From NCBI GenBank assembly GCA_963711375.1, contig CAVQDV010000005.1, forward strand, positions 1,302,001-1,366,000: DNA of 64,000 nucleotides, written 5' to 3'. This document shows positions 9,890 to 19,540 of the stretch, in pieces. How positions within the stretch are numbered: the stretch's first letter is position 1; every line of letters starts with the position of its first letter. Made by a program: the position numbers and the translations under genes. The DNA is from CAVQDV01 sp963711375 (GTDB taxonomy: Bacteria > Pseudomonadota > Gammaproteobacteria > Coxiellales > Coxiellaceae). A model generated the notes under the pieces. The model saw only the letters and a list, made by a program, of their open reading frames with translations. It was not told where the DNA came from and did not search any database.

Positions 9890-10528
9890 ATGCAGCGTCA
9901 CTACACACTATTGGATAAAATGATATGTCAATTGGACGATTTTTTGACGGTGATATTTACAGATTTAAATCCGGGCCGAGAAAATCCCGCTAAAAATTTA
10001 GCGGAGCCAACATTAACACCGTCGGAAAAAAAACAAAGCGAAGGAATGATGCGCATTAATCATGTGGGAGAAATTTGTGCACAAGCATTATATCAAGGAC
10101 AAGCTGTCGTTGCTAAATCTTCTACAACACGCGAATCGCTTAAAAACGCTAGCATTGAAGAGGTGGATCATTTAGCCTGGACTCATGAGCGTTTGAAAGA
10201 ATTAGGCGGACATCGCAGTTATTTAAATGTGTTTTGGTATACGAATGCTTTTATGATTGGAATATTAGCCGGGCTCGTTAGTGATAAATGGAGCTTAGGC
10301 TTCGTCGAGGAAACCGAGCACCAAGTGAGCGCCCATTTAAGTGATCATTTAGGAAAATTACCGAGTGCTGATACCAAAAGTCGCGCCATTGTCGAACAAA
10401 TGAAAACCGACGAAGAAGCGCATGCGGCGATGGCCAGAAAATTAGGCGCAGAAGAATTACCGGACCCAATAAAAACGCTGATGAAAATTCACGCTAAAAT
10501 AATGACGACGCTTGCTTACTGGATTTAG
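9890..10528 (+). CDS. coq7: 3-demethoxyubiquinol 3-hydroxylase (Coq7)
   Basis: A 212-residue di-iron monooxygenase of ubiquinone biosynthesis that hydroxylates the benzoquinone ring at C6. Two Glu/ExxH iron motifs are visible: MMRINHVGEICAQALYQGQ with EEVDHLAWTHERL, and EETEHQVSAHLSDH with DEEAHAAMA. Length and order match the proteobacterial Coq7 family (alternative to UbiF). GGGAGA lies 8 bases before the ATG. It is followed by a strong hairpin at 10560-10589 and appears monocistronic. The upstream 160 bases (9730-9889) are AT-rich and probably contain the promoter. Confidence 0.95.
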   Translation: MQRHYTLLDKMICQLDDFLTVIFTDLNPGRENPAKNLAEPTLTPSEKKQSEGMMRINHVGEICAQALYQGQAVVAKSSTTRESLKNASIEEVDHLAWTHERLKELGGHRSYLNVFWYTNAFMIGILAGLVSDKWSLGFVEETEHQVSAHLSDHLGKLPSADTKSRAIVEQMKTDEEAHAAMARKLGAEELPDPIKTLMKIHAKIMTTLAYWI

Positions 10529-10559
10529 GCAGACAATATCCTTACGTCCCTGCACAAAC

Positions 10560-10589
10560 TTTGGCCATTAGAGCGATCTGATGGCCAAA
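10560..10589 (+). terminator. Stem-loop after coq7
   Basis: A 9-bp perfect stem, TTTGGCCAT with ATGGCCAAA, enclosing a 12-base loop, 31 bases after the coq7 stop. No U-tract follows, so termination efficiency is uncertain. It also separates coq7 from the convergent 445-aa gene. Confidence 0.5.
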
Positions 10590-10602
10590 CCCCGGATTCG
10601 TG

Positions 10603-11940
10603 TTAATGCCTATTAAGACTTACCTTTGGAAAGCATTCGAGTTCGACGCCATCTTTTTCAGAAGACAGGTTTTCCAAATAAATTCGAAATCCTTTAAACA
10701 TTTTTCGAATTTCGGCGGCATCACTGAAACTCATTCTTTTTTCACCAGGGGATTCCGACCACGAGAATTGACGCCAATTATTTTTTTCCAGAATATTGAT
10801 TAATTTAAAGCAATCCTCTCCTTTTTGATTTTTTAATGTTAAATCAGCACGCTCGAGTAGAGCATATATGCAAGTCGAAAAATATCCTGTTAGCGGGTCT
10901 AGGTTCGTCCAAAATTCATACTTATCCCAACATTCCCAGTCGTCAAAACATTCTTTGTTAACGTATTGATAAAAATAGTCAATATCAAGAAGTTTATGGA
11001 GGAGCTCTGTAAAGCAAATAGTGTAATCCAGGGGGTCTATATTTAAGCAGAATTGTTCAAATTGGCAAGATTCGAAAGCACGAAGCAAGAGCTTTAGGCC
11101 CCCGGGTCCTTCAAGAGAGAATTTACCTTTTTTGTACAGAAATTCGGCTAGGATCCAAGGCAGGCCCGCTTGTTGATCAGGTTCTAAGCTTACATGAGCC
11201 AAATAGCGGTCATAAATTATTTCAGAAGTGCCGTTTTTTTTGGTAATTAGTAGTTGAGCCATTATAGAAAAAATAATGGAGTGTCCATTTTCTTTCTGAG
11301 ACAGGCCTTTTAATAAATGCAGATTGTCTTCGTTAAGATTAAGAAAGTTAGCAATTGAGGCTACATAAACATTTGACACGTCAAGAGGCTCGAGTGGGAA
11401 CCATTCTGAATTCCCGCCAAAACGATTACAAATATATAGGGCAAGCTCAATTTCATTGAGCATTATAGCAAATTTAAATAATGCATCAATTTTATTTGCG
11501 CCAAATATACCCATATAGAGCGAATTCAAATAGAGAGACAATTTAGGACCAAGTAAATTTTTAACATCTGAAAACAGATTATTGGAAAATCGAAAATAAT
11601 CAAATTTTATCAGTTTGGACTCATGGCTTATACTGGATTTTTCAAAAAGAAGGCTTTTTGTGTTTTTGTTATCGGTTTTAAGAAATTTATTTTCAAAGTC
11701 GGAAATTTTTTTAATGATCAATTCTTCCTTTTCATCTTTGAACTGATTATCGTTTGATTTCAGAATTTCTTTCTTAAGGGCAATTATATCTGTAACAAAA
11801 AAATACAAATTTGAAAAATAATTATTTCCTGATAAAAACAAGCGTTGAGAAATTCCATTGTGAAAGGATTCATAGTCAAAATTATTGTCCTTAAGTAAAT
11901 ATTTTATAAACAGGCGAAATGCAATTTTTTGTATTTTCAT
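10603..11940 (-). CDS. Hypothetical 445-aa protein
   Basis: No family is recognised. The protein is mostly helical, rich in Phe, Leu, Lys and Asn, and has no signal peptide or clear membrane segment. Its N-terminus is basic and hydrophobic (KIQKIAFRLFIKYLLKD). The middle and C-terminal parts contain several Trp/Cys/Phe-rich helices (DDWECWDKYEFWTNLDP). AT content and style resemble the effector-like genes further right, although the neighbours here are housekeeping genes. It is convergent with coq7 and alone in its transcript. Confidence 0.7.
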   Translation of the reverse strand: MKIQKIAFRLFIKYLLKDNNFDYESFHNGISQRLFLSGNNYFSNLYFFVTDIIALKKEILKSNDNQFKDEKEELIIKKISDFENKFLKTDNKNTKSLLFEKSSISHESKLIKFDYFRFSNNLFSDVKNLLGPKLSLYLNSLYMGIFGANKIDALFKFAIMLNEIELALYICNRFGGNSEWFPLEPLDVSNVYVASIANFLNLNEDNLHLLKGLSQKENGHSIIFSIMAQLLITKKNGTSEIIYDRYLAHVSLEPDQQAGLPWILAEFLYKKGKFSLEGPGGLKLLLRAFESCQFEQFCLNIDPLDYTICFTELLHKLLDIDYFYQYVNKECFDDWECWDKYEFWTNLDPLTGYFSTCIYALLERADLTLKNQKGEDCFKLINILEKNNWRQFSWSESPGEKRMSFSDAAEIRKMFKGFRIYLENLSSEKDGVELECFPKVSLNRH

Positions 11941-12054
11941 GTTTGTTCCCCAGATTGTTCAGAGGACATTGTGAAGTAGCGTTGATTGTCAGTAAAATCA
12001 AATTATTCTATCGCGATGATAGGTTTTAACTATTGATGTCAATCGAGGGGGATG

Positions 12055-13332
12055 CTAGATGTTCTCGTGAATGGCCAATGATTCCAACTTTTTTGTGGAG
12101 GCGGATAGATGCTGTGTAACACCTGAGGGATTTTGGAAAGCCCATAACCCAAATTCGGGCAGCATCGCAAAAATATGCTCAAAGATACCCGATTGAATGG
12201 CTTCATAGTTTTCCAAGATGCCAGTATTGGTATAGGCATAAATCTGGATCGGAAGGCCAGAAATATTGGGCTCAAGATAGCGAACCAGTCGTCGCATATT
12301 CTTGTGAAGACCTGGATGCAGATCAATAAATTCTTGTAGGTAAACGCGAAAAATTCCTACGTTTGTAACATCGTTTTTATGAATAAAGTGCCGATATAAT
12401 TTTTCGCTTAGAATATTTTTTTGCTTAAGAGATTCTAATAATGTGGCATTGCAAGTCGTAATGGAATTAAGATCGATATTGAAACCGCGAAGAATTCTGC
12501 GCCCACCCGTCTCGCTCAACGTGCGCCAATTTTTCATTCCACCATTGAGAAGGGTATACGTTGGGATGGTTACAATCGCATTATCATAATTTCTGACTTT
12601 TACACTGCTCAGTGAAATTTCCAGAACGTCACCATCGGCCTGGTATTGTGGGACTTCTATCCAATCACCCACGCGAATTAAATCACTGCTGGCAATTTGA
12701 AGGCTGGTAACGAATCCTAAAATGGTGTTTTTGAAAGACATGAAAATTAAAGTAGCGGCCACACCAAAACTGCTTAATAAATAAAGTGGGGATTTATCTA
12801 ATAATTGAGATATGACGAGAATCGCAGTCACAATTAAGAGCATTATTTTTAAAATTTGAAAATAACCCTTGATGGCGCTGAAATAATTTAATTTGAAATG
12901 CCGATAACGGTTTTCGATAACATCCAGTAGCGCACAAGTTGAATAGAAAAGCGTAATGAAGAGGTAGGAAATCCCCACACTACTAAATACTTTGGAGAGG
13001 CTCAGGGAATAAACTGAATGGGACATGGCCATTAAAGGTGCCGTGGAATAAATAATAAGACTGGGAATAATATGCAAAAGACGTGAGAGTACACGATGAT
13101 CAAACACAAGTCTGGCCCAATTTAGCTTATGCTTTTTCGCCAAGTTTTCGATAGTTCTCAGGAAATAATGCTTAAGAACAAAGAAGGTAAGGAAGCTAAA
13201 TAATAAGATAGAAAGCGCAGTGCTTACGGTAAGTAACCAAATCGTGGCTGTGTGGCTCAGTCCAAGGAAATGAGAGCCTCGGATAATATGAGTTTGAAGG
13301 TCTTTGCCTACTTGATTGACGGTATTTAACAT
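12055..13332 (-). CDS. MscS-family mechanosensitive ion channel, YbdG-like
   Basis: A 425-residue inner-membrane protein with about five transmembrane segments in the first 190 residues, then the MscS core. The pore-lining helix and beta domain are recognisable as FGVAATLIFMSFKNTILGFV and LIRVGDWIEVPQYQADGDV, followed by TIPTYTLLNGGMKNW. The extended N-terminal membrane part and the NWRTLSETGGRRILR sequence match the YbdG/MscM-type group, which senses osmotic downshock. It is divergent from nothing close: the start at 13332 lies 150 bases from the rpe stop, so it may be read from the rpe transcript or its own promoter. Confidence 0.88.
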   Translation of the reverse strand: MLNTVNQVGKDLQTHIIRGSHFLGLSHTATIWLLTVSTALSILLFSFLTFFVLKHYFLRTIENLAKKHKLNWARLVFDHRVLSRLLHIIPSLIIYSTAPLMAMSHSVYSLSLSKVFSSVGISYLFITLFYSTCALLDVIENRYRHFKLNYFSAIKGYFQILKIMLLIVTAILVISQLLDKSPLYLLSSFGVAATLIFMSFKNTILGFVTSLQIASSDLIRVGDWIEVPQYQADGDVLEISLSSVKVRNYDNAIVTIPTYTLLNGGMKNWRTLSETGGRRILRGFNIDLNSITTCNATLLESLKQKNILSEKLYRHFIHKNDVTNVGIFRVYLQEFIDLHPGLHKNMRRLVRYLEPNISGLPIQIYAYTNTGILENYEAIQSGIFEHIFAMLPEFGLWAFQNPSGVTQHLSASTKKLESLAIHENI

Positions 13333-13483
13333 GGGCTAAATCCTAACAGATAGGGGTACAGTTGTCCAGTTTTTTTACAGTTTAATCTCACATAAGTGAG
13401 CTACCTTGTTGTTTTAGCTTACAAAGTTCGAAATGGCAGATTTGCTGACTCAGAGCCAGTTTTTGTGCAAGAGCCTGGGGATA

Positions 13484-14152
13484 CTATTGAGAAAGTTCAG
13501 AGCGAAATTGACCCAGGTATTGTTGATAATCGGGAGCATGGAATAATCCAGACCCTACTACAAAAAAATCCGCACCGGCTTTTGCCACTTTGGCCGCATT
13601 ATCAACTTTAATTCCACCATCAACCCCTAGCCACGCTTTGCTGCCAGTTTTTTCTAATCGTTCGCGTGTATGTTCGATTTTTTCTATGCAGGATTCATCG
13701 AAGGATTGGCCACCAAATCCCGGTTTTACTGTCATGATTAAAATCATATTAATTTCGACGAGTACTTCGTCACTAATAGTGACTTCCTGATCTGGATTAA
13801 ATGCAAGACCCATTTGCAAGCCAAGATCTCGAAGCTTTTGAAAAGATTTTTTAATATCTGGAACCGTTTCTGGATGGAAGGTAATTAAATTCGCACCGGC
13901 TTTTGCAAAAGGGGCAAAATAACTTTCGGGATTTTCCACCATTAAGTGCACATCGATAGGAGCTGTGATACCGCCTTTGCGAAGAGATTCACACACGACG
14001 GCACCAAAGCTTAAATTTGGAACATAATGATGATCCATAACATCAAAATGAATGTGATCGGCACCAGCAGAAATCACGTGGCGTACTTCTTCGCCAAGAC
14101 GGCAAAAATCCGCCGATAAAATGCTAGCGGAAATGATTGATTTATTTTTCAT
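13484..14152 (-). CDS. rpe: Ribulose-phosphate 3-epimerase
   Basis: A 222-residue TIM-barrel enzyme that interconverts ribulose 5-phosphate and xylulose 5-phosphate in the pentose-phosphate pathway. Family motifs are SASILSADFCRLGEE at the N-terminus, the metal/catalytic HIHFDVMDHHYVPNLSFG, HLMVENPE, MTVKPGFGGQSF for phosphate binding and WLGVDGGI. Length is standard. It lies 5 bases downstream of the amino-acid permease gene and is probably co-transcribed with it and the GST gene. Confidence 0.95.
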   Translation of the reverse strand: MKNKSIISASILSADFCRLGEEVRHVISAGADHIHFDVMDHHYVPNLSFGAVVCESLRKGGITAPIDVHLMVENPESYFAPFAKAGANLITFHPETVPDIKKSFQKLRDLGLQMGLAFNPDQEVTISDEVLVEINMILIMTVKPGFGGQSFDESCIEKIEHTRERLEKTGSKAWLGVDGGIKVDNAAKVAKAGADFFVVGSGLFHAPDYQQYLGQFRSELSQ

Positions 14153-14157
14153 ATTAT

Positions 14158-15621
14158 TTACCTCGTTTCATCCACCCAACTGGTAATGTTTTTATGCTCA
14201 AAATTACATTTTAGAAGTGGAACCAGTTTTGTTTTATTATAAATTTTAAATCCTAAATACAGCGCAATAAAAGCCGGAATTCCAATATAGGTTCCTATAA
14301 ATGTCCCCCAATTAAAATGAGCAGAGGGCGAAGTGAATTCTTGCGCCAAGATAATGCCAAGGCACAGCACTAGAGCAAAAATGGGGGCGAAGGGAAAATA
14401 TTTAGAAAGATAGGGTAAATCGCTGAGGGATCTCCCTTGCGCTATATAAGCGCGACGAAAGCGATAATGGCTGATGGCAATGCCTAGCCATGCAATAAAT
14501 CCAGCTAAAGCCGAAATATTAACGAGCCAGACAAAAATATTTCCGTTCCCGAAAATGGAAGATAAAAAAACGAGTGCGCCAACGGCGGCTGTGGCTAATA
14601 GGGCATTAATGGGAACGCCTTTTCTCGTGATTTTTGAAAAACAACGCGGTGCATTGCCTTCTTTGGAAATATGCCACAATAAGCGAGAGGCGGTGTACAT
14701 GCTCGCACTGCAGGCGGAAAGTACGGCGGTTAAAATAATGCCATTGAGAACCGAGGCTGCAAATGGGATTCCTGCTTTTTCAAAAACAATAGTGAAAGGG
14801 CTTAAGGCAACATCTTTTGTATCATTGTGAATGAGCGAGGGGTCTGTGTAGGGAACCACAAAGCTGATCACGAGCATCGACAAAATATAAAATAAAAGAA
14901 TGCGCCAAAATACGCTTTTTACAGCGCGCGGAATGCTATCGCGAGGGTTGGATGCTTCGCCGGCAGTAACCCCAAAAATTTCCGTGCCCTGAAAGGCAAA
15001 TCCTGCGACTAAAAGTACACCGGTAAATCCTGCCCATCCTCGATGAAAGGGGGCGTCGCCTAAAACCCAATTGTGAAAATTAATGGCGTGATAGCCAAAT
15101 ACGCCTATCACCATGAGCCCGCCAACGAAAATAAAAACAATAATGGCGATCACTTTAATAATCGATAAAAAATATTCGGATTCACCATAAAATCCGACGG
15201 CCAATAAATTTAAGCCAAAAATAAGGAAAAAGAATAGGACGCTCCAAAACATAAATGGCACATGAGGCAGCCAAAATGACATGACAAAAGAGGCTGAGGA
15301 TAAATCCACCGCCACAGTGATTGCCCAATTAAACCAATAATTATAGGACATGGCGAAACCAAAAGCCGGGTCGACAAAGCGAGTGCTATATTCGCAAAAT
15401 GTTCCGGTAACGGGAATTAAGGTGGACATTTCTCCTAGACTCGTCATCAAGAAATACACCATTATGCCAATAATGGCATAAGCTAAAATAGCGCCACCAG
15501 GTCCTGCTGTGTAAATGGCATTTCCGCTTGCCAGAAAAATCCCAGTTCCGATCGAGCCGCCGATGGCAATCATCGAAATATGCCTTGTTTTTAAGCGTCT
15601 CTGTAATTCTTGGTTTTCCAC
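14158..15621 (-). CDS. Amino-acid permease, APC superfamily (LysP/AAT type)
   Basis: A 487-residue inner-membrane permease with 12 hydrophobic segments. The first segment carries the APC signature IAIGGSIGTGIFLASG, and the region around residue 95-110 (YNYWFNWAITVAVDL) and GTEIFGVTAGEASNPRDSIP match the AAT family of proton-coupled amino-acid importers such as LysP. The exact substrate (lysine or another cationic/aromatic amino acid) cannot be decided. Spacing to the GST gene (6 bases) and to rpe (5 bases) indicates an operon. Confidence 0.9.
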   Translation of the reverse strand: MENQELQRRLKTRHISMIAIGGSIGTGIFLASGNAIYTAGPGGAILAYAIIGIMVYFLMTSLGEMSTLIPVTGTFCEYSTRFVDPAFGFAMSYNYWFNWAITVAVDLSSASFVMSFWLPHVPFMFWSVLFFFLIFGLNLLAVGFYGESEYFLSIIKVIAIIVFIFVGGLMVIGVFGYHAINFHNWVLGDAPFHRGWAGFTGVLLVAGFAFQGTEIFGVTAGEASNPRDSIPRAVKSVFWRILLFYILSMLVISFVVPYTDPSLIHNDTKDVALSPFTIVFEKAGIPFAASVLNGIILTAVLSACSASMYTASRLLWHISKEGNAPRCFSKITRKGVPINALLATAAVGALVFLSSIFGNGNIFVWLVNISALAGFIAWLGIAISHYRFRRAYIAQGRSLSDLPYLSKYFPFAPIFALVLCLGIILAQEFTSPSAHFNWGTFIGTYIGIPAFIALYLGFKIYNKTKLVPLLKCNFEHKNITSWVDETR

Positions 15622-15627
15622 AAAGGT

Positions 15628-16227
15628 TTACTCTTCGGCAAGTGCTTCGACAATAGATTTTCGCTTAGACAATTCGTCAAAATAACGGGCCAAATTGGAA
15701 AATTCACTAAGGTCGATTTTCATCATTCTGGTCCAGGTTAGCATTACATATAAATAAGAATCCGGGATCGTAAATTTATCGCCCGCTAAATACTTATTTT
15801 TTTCTAGCGAACGGTCGGCCATCCCAAATTTATTTTTGAGCATCGGAATAAAGATTTCGGCCTTAAGTGCCTCTGGAACTTTGGGGTTGAACAAGGGGCC
15901 GAAGCCTTTGTGAATATCGGTAGAAACAAAATTGAGCCATTCGAGCACTTTGTAGCGCTTCATATCGCCCACAGGTGGCAGCATCACGTGGCCGTCAAAG
16001 TGCTCAACCAAATATTGCTGGATGACCGCGTTTTCGGTAATCACCACATTATCATCGGTAAGCAAAGTAGGAACTTGACCCTTTGGATTCACGGTTAAAA
16101 AGTTCGCATTCGTTTTGGTAACTTTCGTCTTCAGATCAACGGCTTCGTATTCGCAGGGTAGGCCCAATTCGTGGATGGTGATTCGAACAGCTAATGAACA
16201 CGCCCCTTTCGAGTAATACAGTTTCAT
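15628..16227 (-). CDS. Glutathione S-transferase family protein
   Basis: The start is taken at the ATG at 16227 (MKLYYSKGACSLAVRI) with AAGGAAA upstream; an upstream in-frame start adds 21 unlikely residues. The 199-residue protein has an N-terminal thioredoxin-like domain with SKGACS at the catalytic position of bacterial beta-class GST (GstA), the cis-Pro loop GQVPTL and the ENAVIQQYL glutathione-binding segment, then an all-helical C-terminal domain. It conjugates or reduces substrates with glutathione. Divergent gshA-gshB, 127 bases away, make its cofactor, so the region is a glutathione cluster. Confidence 0.92.
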   Translation of the reverse strand: MKLYYSKGACSLAVRITIHELGLPCEYEAVDLKTKVTKTNANFLTVNPKGQVPTLLTDDNVVITENAVIQQYLVEHFDGHVMLPPVGDMKRYKVLEWLNFVSTDIHKGFGPLFNPKVPEALKAEIFIPMLKNKFGMADRSLEKNKYLAGDKFTIPDSYLYVMLTWTRMMKIDLSEFSNLARYFDELSKRKSIVEALAEE

Positions 16228-16353
16228 AGTATTTTCCTTGATCAGTAAGAAATGTACGGCCATGGTAGCTGAAAGGGTGTTTGAATTCAATGAGCTTGGA
16301 TGACAAGAAGAGCCTAAAAGGCTACGATGTCATAGTAAACAACAGGAGTTCCA

Positions 16354-17616
16354 ATGCACCAAACCAAGGCCTTAATTGAACTACGAAAACACCTCTGCGA
16401 ACGTCAAGCCGATGTGGAGGCTTGGTTCCGAAATCAATGGCGAAATACCCATCCAGTATTTTACGGTTCGGTGGATTTGCGAAATGCGGGATTTAAAATT
16501 GCGCCCGTAGATACGAATTTATTTCCAGCCGGATTTAATAATTTAAATCCAAAAGATATGCCTTTGTTTGTTCAGGCTCTGCAGGCCACAGTGGCCGAAG
16601 TATGCTCAGATGTCAAAAAAATATTAATTATTCCAGAAAGCCACACGAGAAATACATTTTATTTTGAAAGCTTAGCGATGCTTCAGAGTATATTTACAAA
16701 TGCTGGCTTTGAAGCGCGTTTAGGAACCATGGCTGAAACGATCACAGAACCTACGAGCGTTGACTTGCCTTCTGGAAAAAAAATTATCTTAGAACCCTTG
16801 GTTCGCAAAGAAGACAAAGTTGGGGTTGATAATTTTTTCCCTTGCTGCATTATTTTAAATAATGACTTATCTTCGGGGGTTCCCAAAATACTCGAAAATC
16901 TTAGCCAAAAAGTAATGCCGAAGATTGAGCTCGGTTGGTCGAATCGATTAAAGTCTGAGCATTTCGATTTTTATTTGCGGGTGTGTGAGGAATTTGCTAA
17001 GGATCTCCAAGTTGATCCTTGGTTAATTATGCCCTGGCATGATAAATGCCCTGAGGTCGATTTTCAGAAAAAAGAGGGCGCACAATGCTTAGTGGATCGT
17101 GCGGAAATTCTGTTTCAGAAAATTCGAAAAAAATATGAGGAATATAAGATTGACCAAAAGCCATTTGTTGTCGTTAAAGCCGATAATGGCACTTATGGGA
17201 TGGCGGTGATGATGATTCGAGATCCCCATGAATTGGAAACCTTAAATCGCAAACAACGCACGAGTATGTCAACCGTTAAAGGCGGAATCGCCGTTACAAA
17301 AGCCATTTTGCAAGAAGGCGTTTATAGCTTTGAAACAGTGGGTCCTGAAAAATCGGTGGCGGAACCCGTGGTATATTCTTTTGGCCGACATGTATTGGGT
17401 GGCTTTTATCGAGTCCATAAAAATAAAGGACCTGACGAAAATTTAAATTCTCCGGGCATGAATTTTCAGCCTTTATTATTCGAAAAATCCTGTCATCTGC
17501 CGGAACAAAATCATGAGGAATCGAGCCCATTTTATATTTATGGAATTATTGCACGGCTGGCAATGGTAGCGGCTGCTCGGGAATTAGCATCATTTGAGAA
17601 AGAGGAAATTATATGA
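16354..17616 (+). CDS. gshA: Glutamate-cysteine ligase, proteobacterial PF08886 type (GshA)
   Basis: A 420-residue enzyme for the first step of glutathione synthesis. It belongs to the non-E. coli GshA family (PF08886), recognised by the N-terminal SVDLRNAGFKIAPVDTNLFP, IIPESHTRNTFYFE and KADNGTYGMAVMMI blocks. GGAG precedes the ATG. The 3' end overlaps gshB by 4 bases (ATGA), so both steps are translationally coupled. Confidence 0.9.
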   Translation: MHQTKALIELRKHLCERQADVEAWFRNQWRNTHPVFYGSVDLRNAGFKIAPVDTNLFPAGFNNLNPKDMPLFVQALQATVAEVCSDVKKILIIPESHTRNTFYFESLAMLQSIFTNAGFEARLGTMAETITEPTSVDLPSGKKIILEPLVRKEDKVGVDNFFPCCIILNNDLSSGVPKILENLSQKVMPKIELGWSNRLKSEHFDFYLRVCEEFAKDLQVDPWLIMPWHDKCPEVDFQKKEGAQCLVDRAEILFQKIRKKYEEYKIDQKPFVVVKADNGTYGMAVMMIRDPHELETLNRKQRTSMSTVKGGIAVTKAILQEGVYSFETVGPEKSVAEPVVYSFGRHVLGGFYRVHKNKGPDENLNSPGMNFQPLLFEKSCHLPEQNHEESSPFYIYGIIARLAMVAAARELASFEKEEII

Positions 17617-18563
17617 AATGCGGCGTAATAATGGACCCCATCACGAAAATAAAAATTCAAAAAGACACGACTTTTTCAATTTTGCTTGAAGCCTATGAAC
17701 GTAGTTATGAACTTTATTATTTCGAGCCAAATGATATTTGGTTTCAAGATGGAATGGCCTGGGGGCGCAGTCGAAGACTATATGTTTATGAGGATCATGA
17801 TCATTGGTTTGATTTTGAGGAGCCGATGGAAGCTCCCCTCGCCGATCTTGATATTTTATTAATGCGAAAAGATCCACCGTTTAACATGGACTATGTTTAT
17901 CTCACGTATTTATTAGAACAAGCTCAGGAACAGGGAGTATTTGTAACTAACAATCCTTCTGCTTTGCGAGATGCGAATGAAAAATTATTTACTACCTGGT
18001 TTCCAGAGTGTTGTCCTCAAACTCTCGTCGCCATGCAGAAATCAGTTTTAAGGAATTTTGTGGAGCAGGTAAAAGAGGCTGTTGTAAAGCCTCTGGATAA
18101 AATGGGTGGCCAATCCATTTTTCGCGTTACAAAACATGATCCGAATTTGAATGTGATTTTGGAAACGATTACCGAAAATTATTCGCGTATGATAGTGGCT
18201 CAGCAATTTATTCCAGAAATTACAGAGGGTGATAAACGAATATTGATGATTGATGGAGAGCCAGTCCCCTATGCATTGGCTCGTAAACCAACGGGTGGCG
18301 ATTTTCGAGGGAATTTAGCGAGTGGTGGGGTAGGGGTTGGGCAGCCTTTAACAGATCATGATTTATGGATTTGTGAACAAGTGGGCCCGAAATTGCGCGA
18401 AAAAGGCCTATTATTTGTGGGTCTCGATGTTATAGGGGATTATTTAACCGAAATTAATGTTACAAGCCCCACGTGCGCACGTGAACTGGACGCGATTTTT
18501 GATTTAAATATCGCCGGGCAATTATTGGATGCGATCGAACAAAAAGTCGGTGCAGATAAGTGA
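17613..18563 (+). CDS. gshB: Glutathione synthetase
   Basis: A 316-residue ATP-grasp enzyme that adds glycine to gamma-glutamylcysteine. Features include the N-terminal CGVIMDPITKIKIQKDTTF, LLMRKDPPFNMDYVYLTYLL, the ATP-grasp VVKPLDKMGGQSIF loop, GDKRILMIDGEPVPYALAR and the C-terminal GLDVIGDYLTEINVTSPT. Length is as in E. coli GshB. It overlaps gshA by 4 bases. The operon ends before the repeat hairpin at 18600-18640. Confidence 0.95.
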   Translation: MKCGVIMDPITKIKIQKDTTFSILLEAYERSYELYYFEPNDIWFQDGMAWGRSRRLYVYEDHDHWFDFEEPMEAPLADLDILLMRKDPPFNMDYVYLTYLLEQAQEQGVFVTNNPSALRDANEKLFTTWFPECCPQTLVAMQKSVLRNFVEQVKEAVVKPLDKMGGQSIFRVTKHDPNLNVILETITENYSRMIVAQQFIPEITEGDKRILMIDGEPVPYALARKPTGGDFRGNLASGGVGVGQPLTDHDLWICEQVGPKLREKGLLFVGLDVIGDYLTEINVTSPTCARELDAIFDLNIAGQLLDAIEQKVGADK

Positions 18564-18599
18564 TTTTTCGCTATTTATTCCCCCTCACTTCTGAATATT

Positions 18600-18640
18600 A
18601 TCCCCTCGCCCCTTGCGGGAGAGGGTAAGGGAGAGGGGTA
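18600..18640. repeat. GC-rich imperfect palindrome between gshB and rsmJ
   Basis: The segment contains CCCCTCGCCCCTTGCGGGAG followed by GAGGGTAAGGGAGAGGGG and folds into a long stem-loop. It is far more GC-rich than its surroundings. Similar CCCTCxCCC...GGGAGAGGG palindromes are dispersed intergenic repeats in many proteobacteria. It could act as a transcription terminator or mRNA stabiliser for gshAB; it abuts the rsmJ start. Confidence 0.65.
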
Positions 18641-18645
18641 TTAAA

Positions 18646-19413
18646 ATGTTTAAAACGGCATTGCTCTTCGATAATACTCACGAAACTCAATGCCACGCCA
18701 TAGAAAAAGAATTCAAAATTCCACTAATTTCTTCAGAAGACCCCTCCATAACCCCGCCGTTCTTACTTTTTTTTCAAAACGAAAAACTAACTTTAAAAAG
18801 CATTTCAAAAAATTTCGGGAACCCAATCAGCATCGACTTTTTATCCGGAAAATTATGGCACCGCTATCGCTTCGGAGGTGGTAAAGGCCAACTAATTGCA
18901 AAAGCCTTAGGCATAAAAACTGGATTTATTCCAAGAATTCTCGACTTAACAGCAGGCTTAGGCCAAGACGCTTTTGTATTGGCGAGTTTAGGCTGTGACG
19001 TAACAATGCTAGAACGTTCCCCGGTAATCGCCGCATTATTACAAGATGCATTAAAAAGGGCGATACTAGAACCTTGGTTTTTCAAGCTAAAATTAAATTT
19101 ACTCTTCACCGATTCCAAAAAATATTTACAGTCTTTAGCAGAAAATAATCGCCCAGACGTCATTTATTTTGACCCCATGTTCCCAGAAAGCAAAAAATCA
19201 GCCTTGGTAAAAAAAGAAATGCGCTTACTAAGGGAGTTATTGGGCGACGATAGCGACGCAGGAGAATTATTAACTTTAGCCTTGAAATCTGCTTTAAAAA
19301 AGGTAGTGGTAAAACGCCCACGCCTGGCAGATCCTTTGGGGAGTAGAAAACCCGATTTAAGCTATCAAGGAAAATCCAGCCGTTTTGATGTTTATTTTCC
19401 ACAATCATGCTGA
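18646..19413 (+). CDS. rsmJ: 16S rRNA (guanine1516-N2)-methyltransferase
   Basis: The ATG at 18646 gives 255 residues and avoids the GC-rich repeat that an upstream start would translate. Motifs of the RsmJ family are RFGGGKGQLIAKALGIK, the SAM-binding ILDLTAGLGQDAFVLASLG, VTMLERSP and the catalytic VIYFDPMFPESKKSALVKKE. The enzyme methylates G1516 of 16S rRNA. The stop codon sits inside a terminator-like hairpin. Confidence 0.92.
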   Translation: MFKTALLFDNTHETQCHAIEKEFKIPLISSEDPSITPPFLLFFQNEKLTLKSISKNFGNPISIDFLSGKLWHRYRFGGGKGQLIAKALGIKTGFIPRILDLTAGLGQDAFVLASLGCDVTMLERSPVIAALLQDALKRAILEPWFFKLKLNLLFTDSKKYLQSLAENNRPDVIYFDPMFPESKKSALVKKEMRLLRELLGDDSDAGELLTLALKSALKKVVVKRPRLADPLGSRKPDLSYQGKSSRFDVYFPQSC

Positions 19414-19435
19414 GAATTTTAAAAAAATTCAGCAT
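19407..19435 (+). terminator. Stem-loop overlapping the rsmJ stop
   Basis: ATGCTGA and TCAGCAT pair across an A/T-rich centre that can extend the stem (GAATTTT with AAAATTC). The rsmJ stop codon TGA lies in the left arm. There is only a short T-run after it. Confidence 0.5.
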
Positions 19436-19540
19436 TTAAGTGGCTAAGAAGAGGACATTTCTAAATGGCTCCAACAGTTCCAGATTCATTACATAATGGA
19501 AAATGCTAGAATTCTAGTGGCAGGAAAAATAGGAGTTAAC

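Noticed and set aside
18600..18640. CRISPR-like or tRNA-like structure between gshB and rsmJ
   Set aside because: It is one long palindrome without spacers, anticodon arm or CCA end; a dispersed intergenic hairpin fits better.
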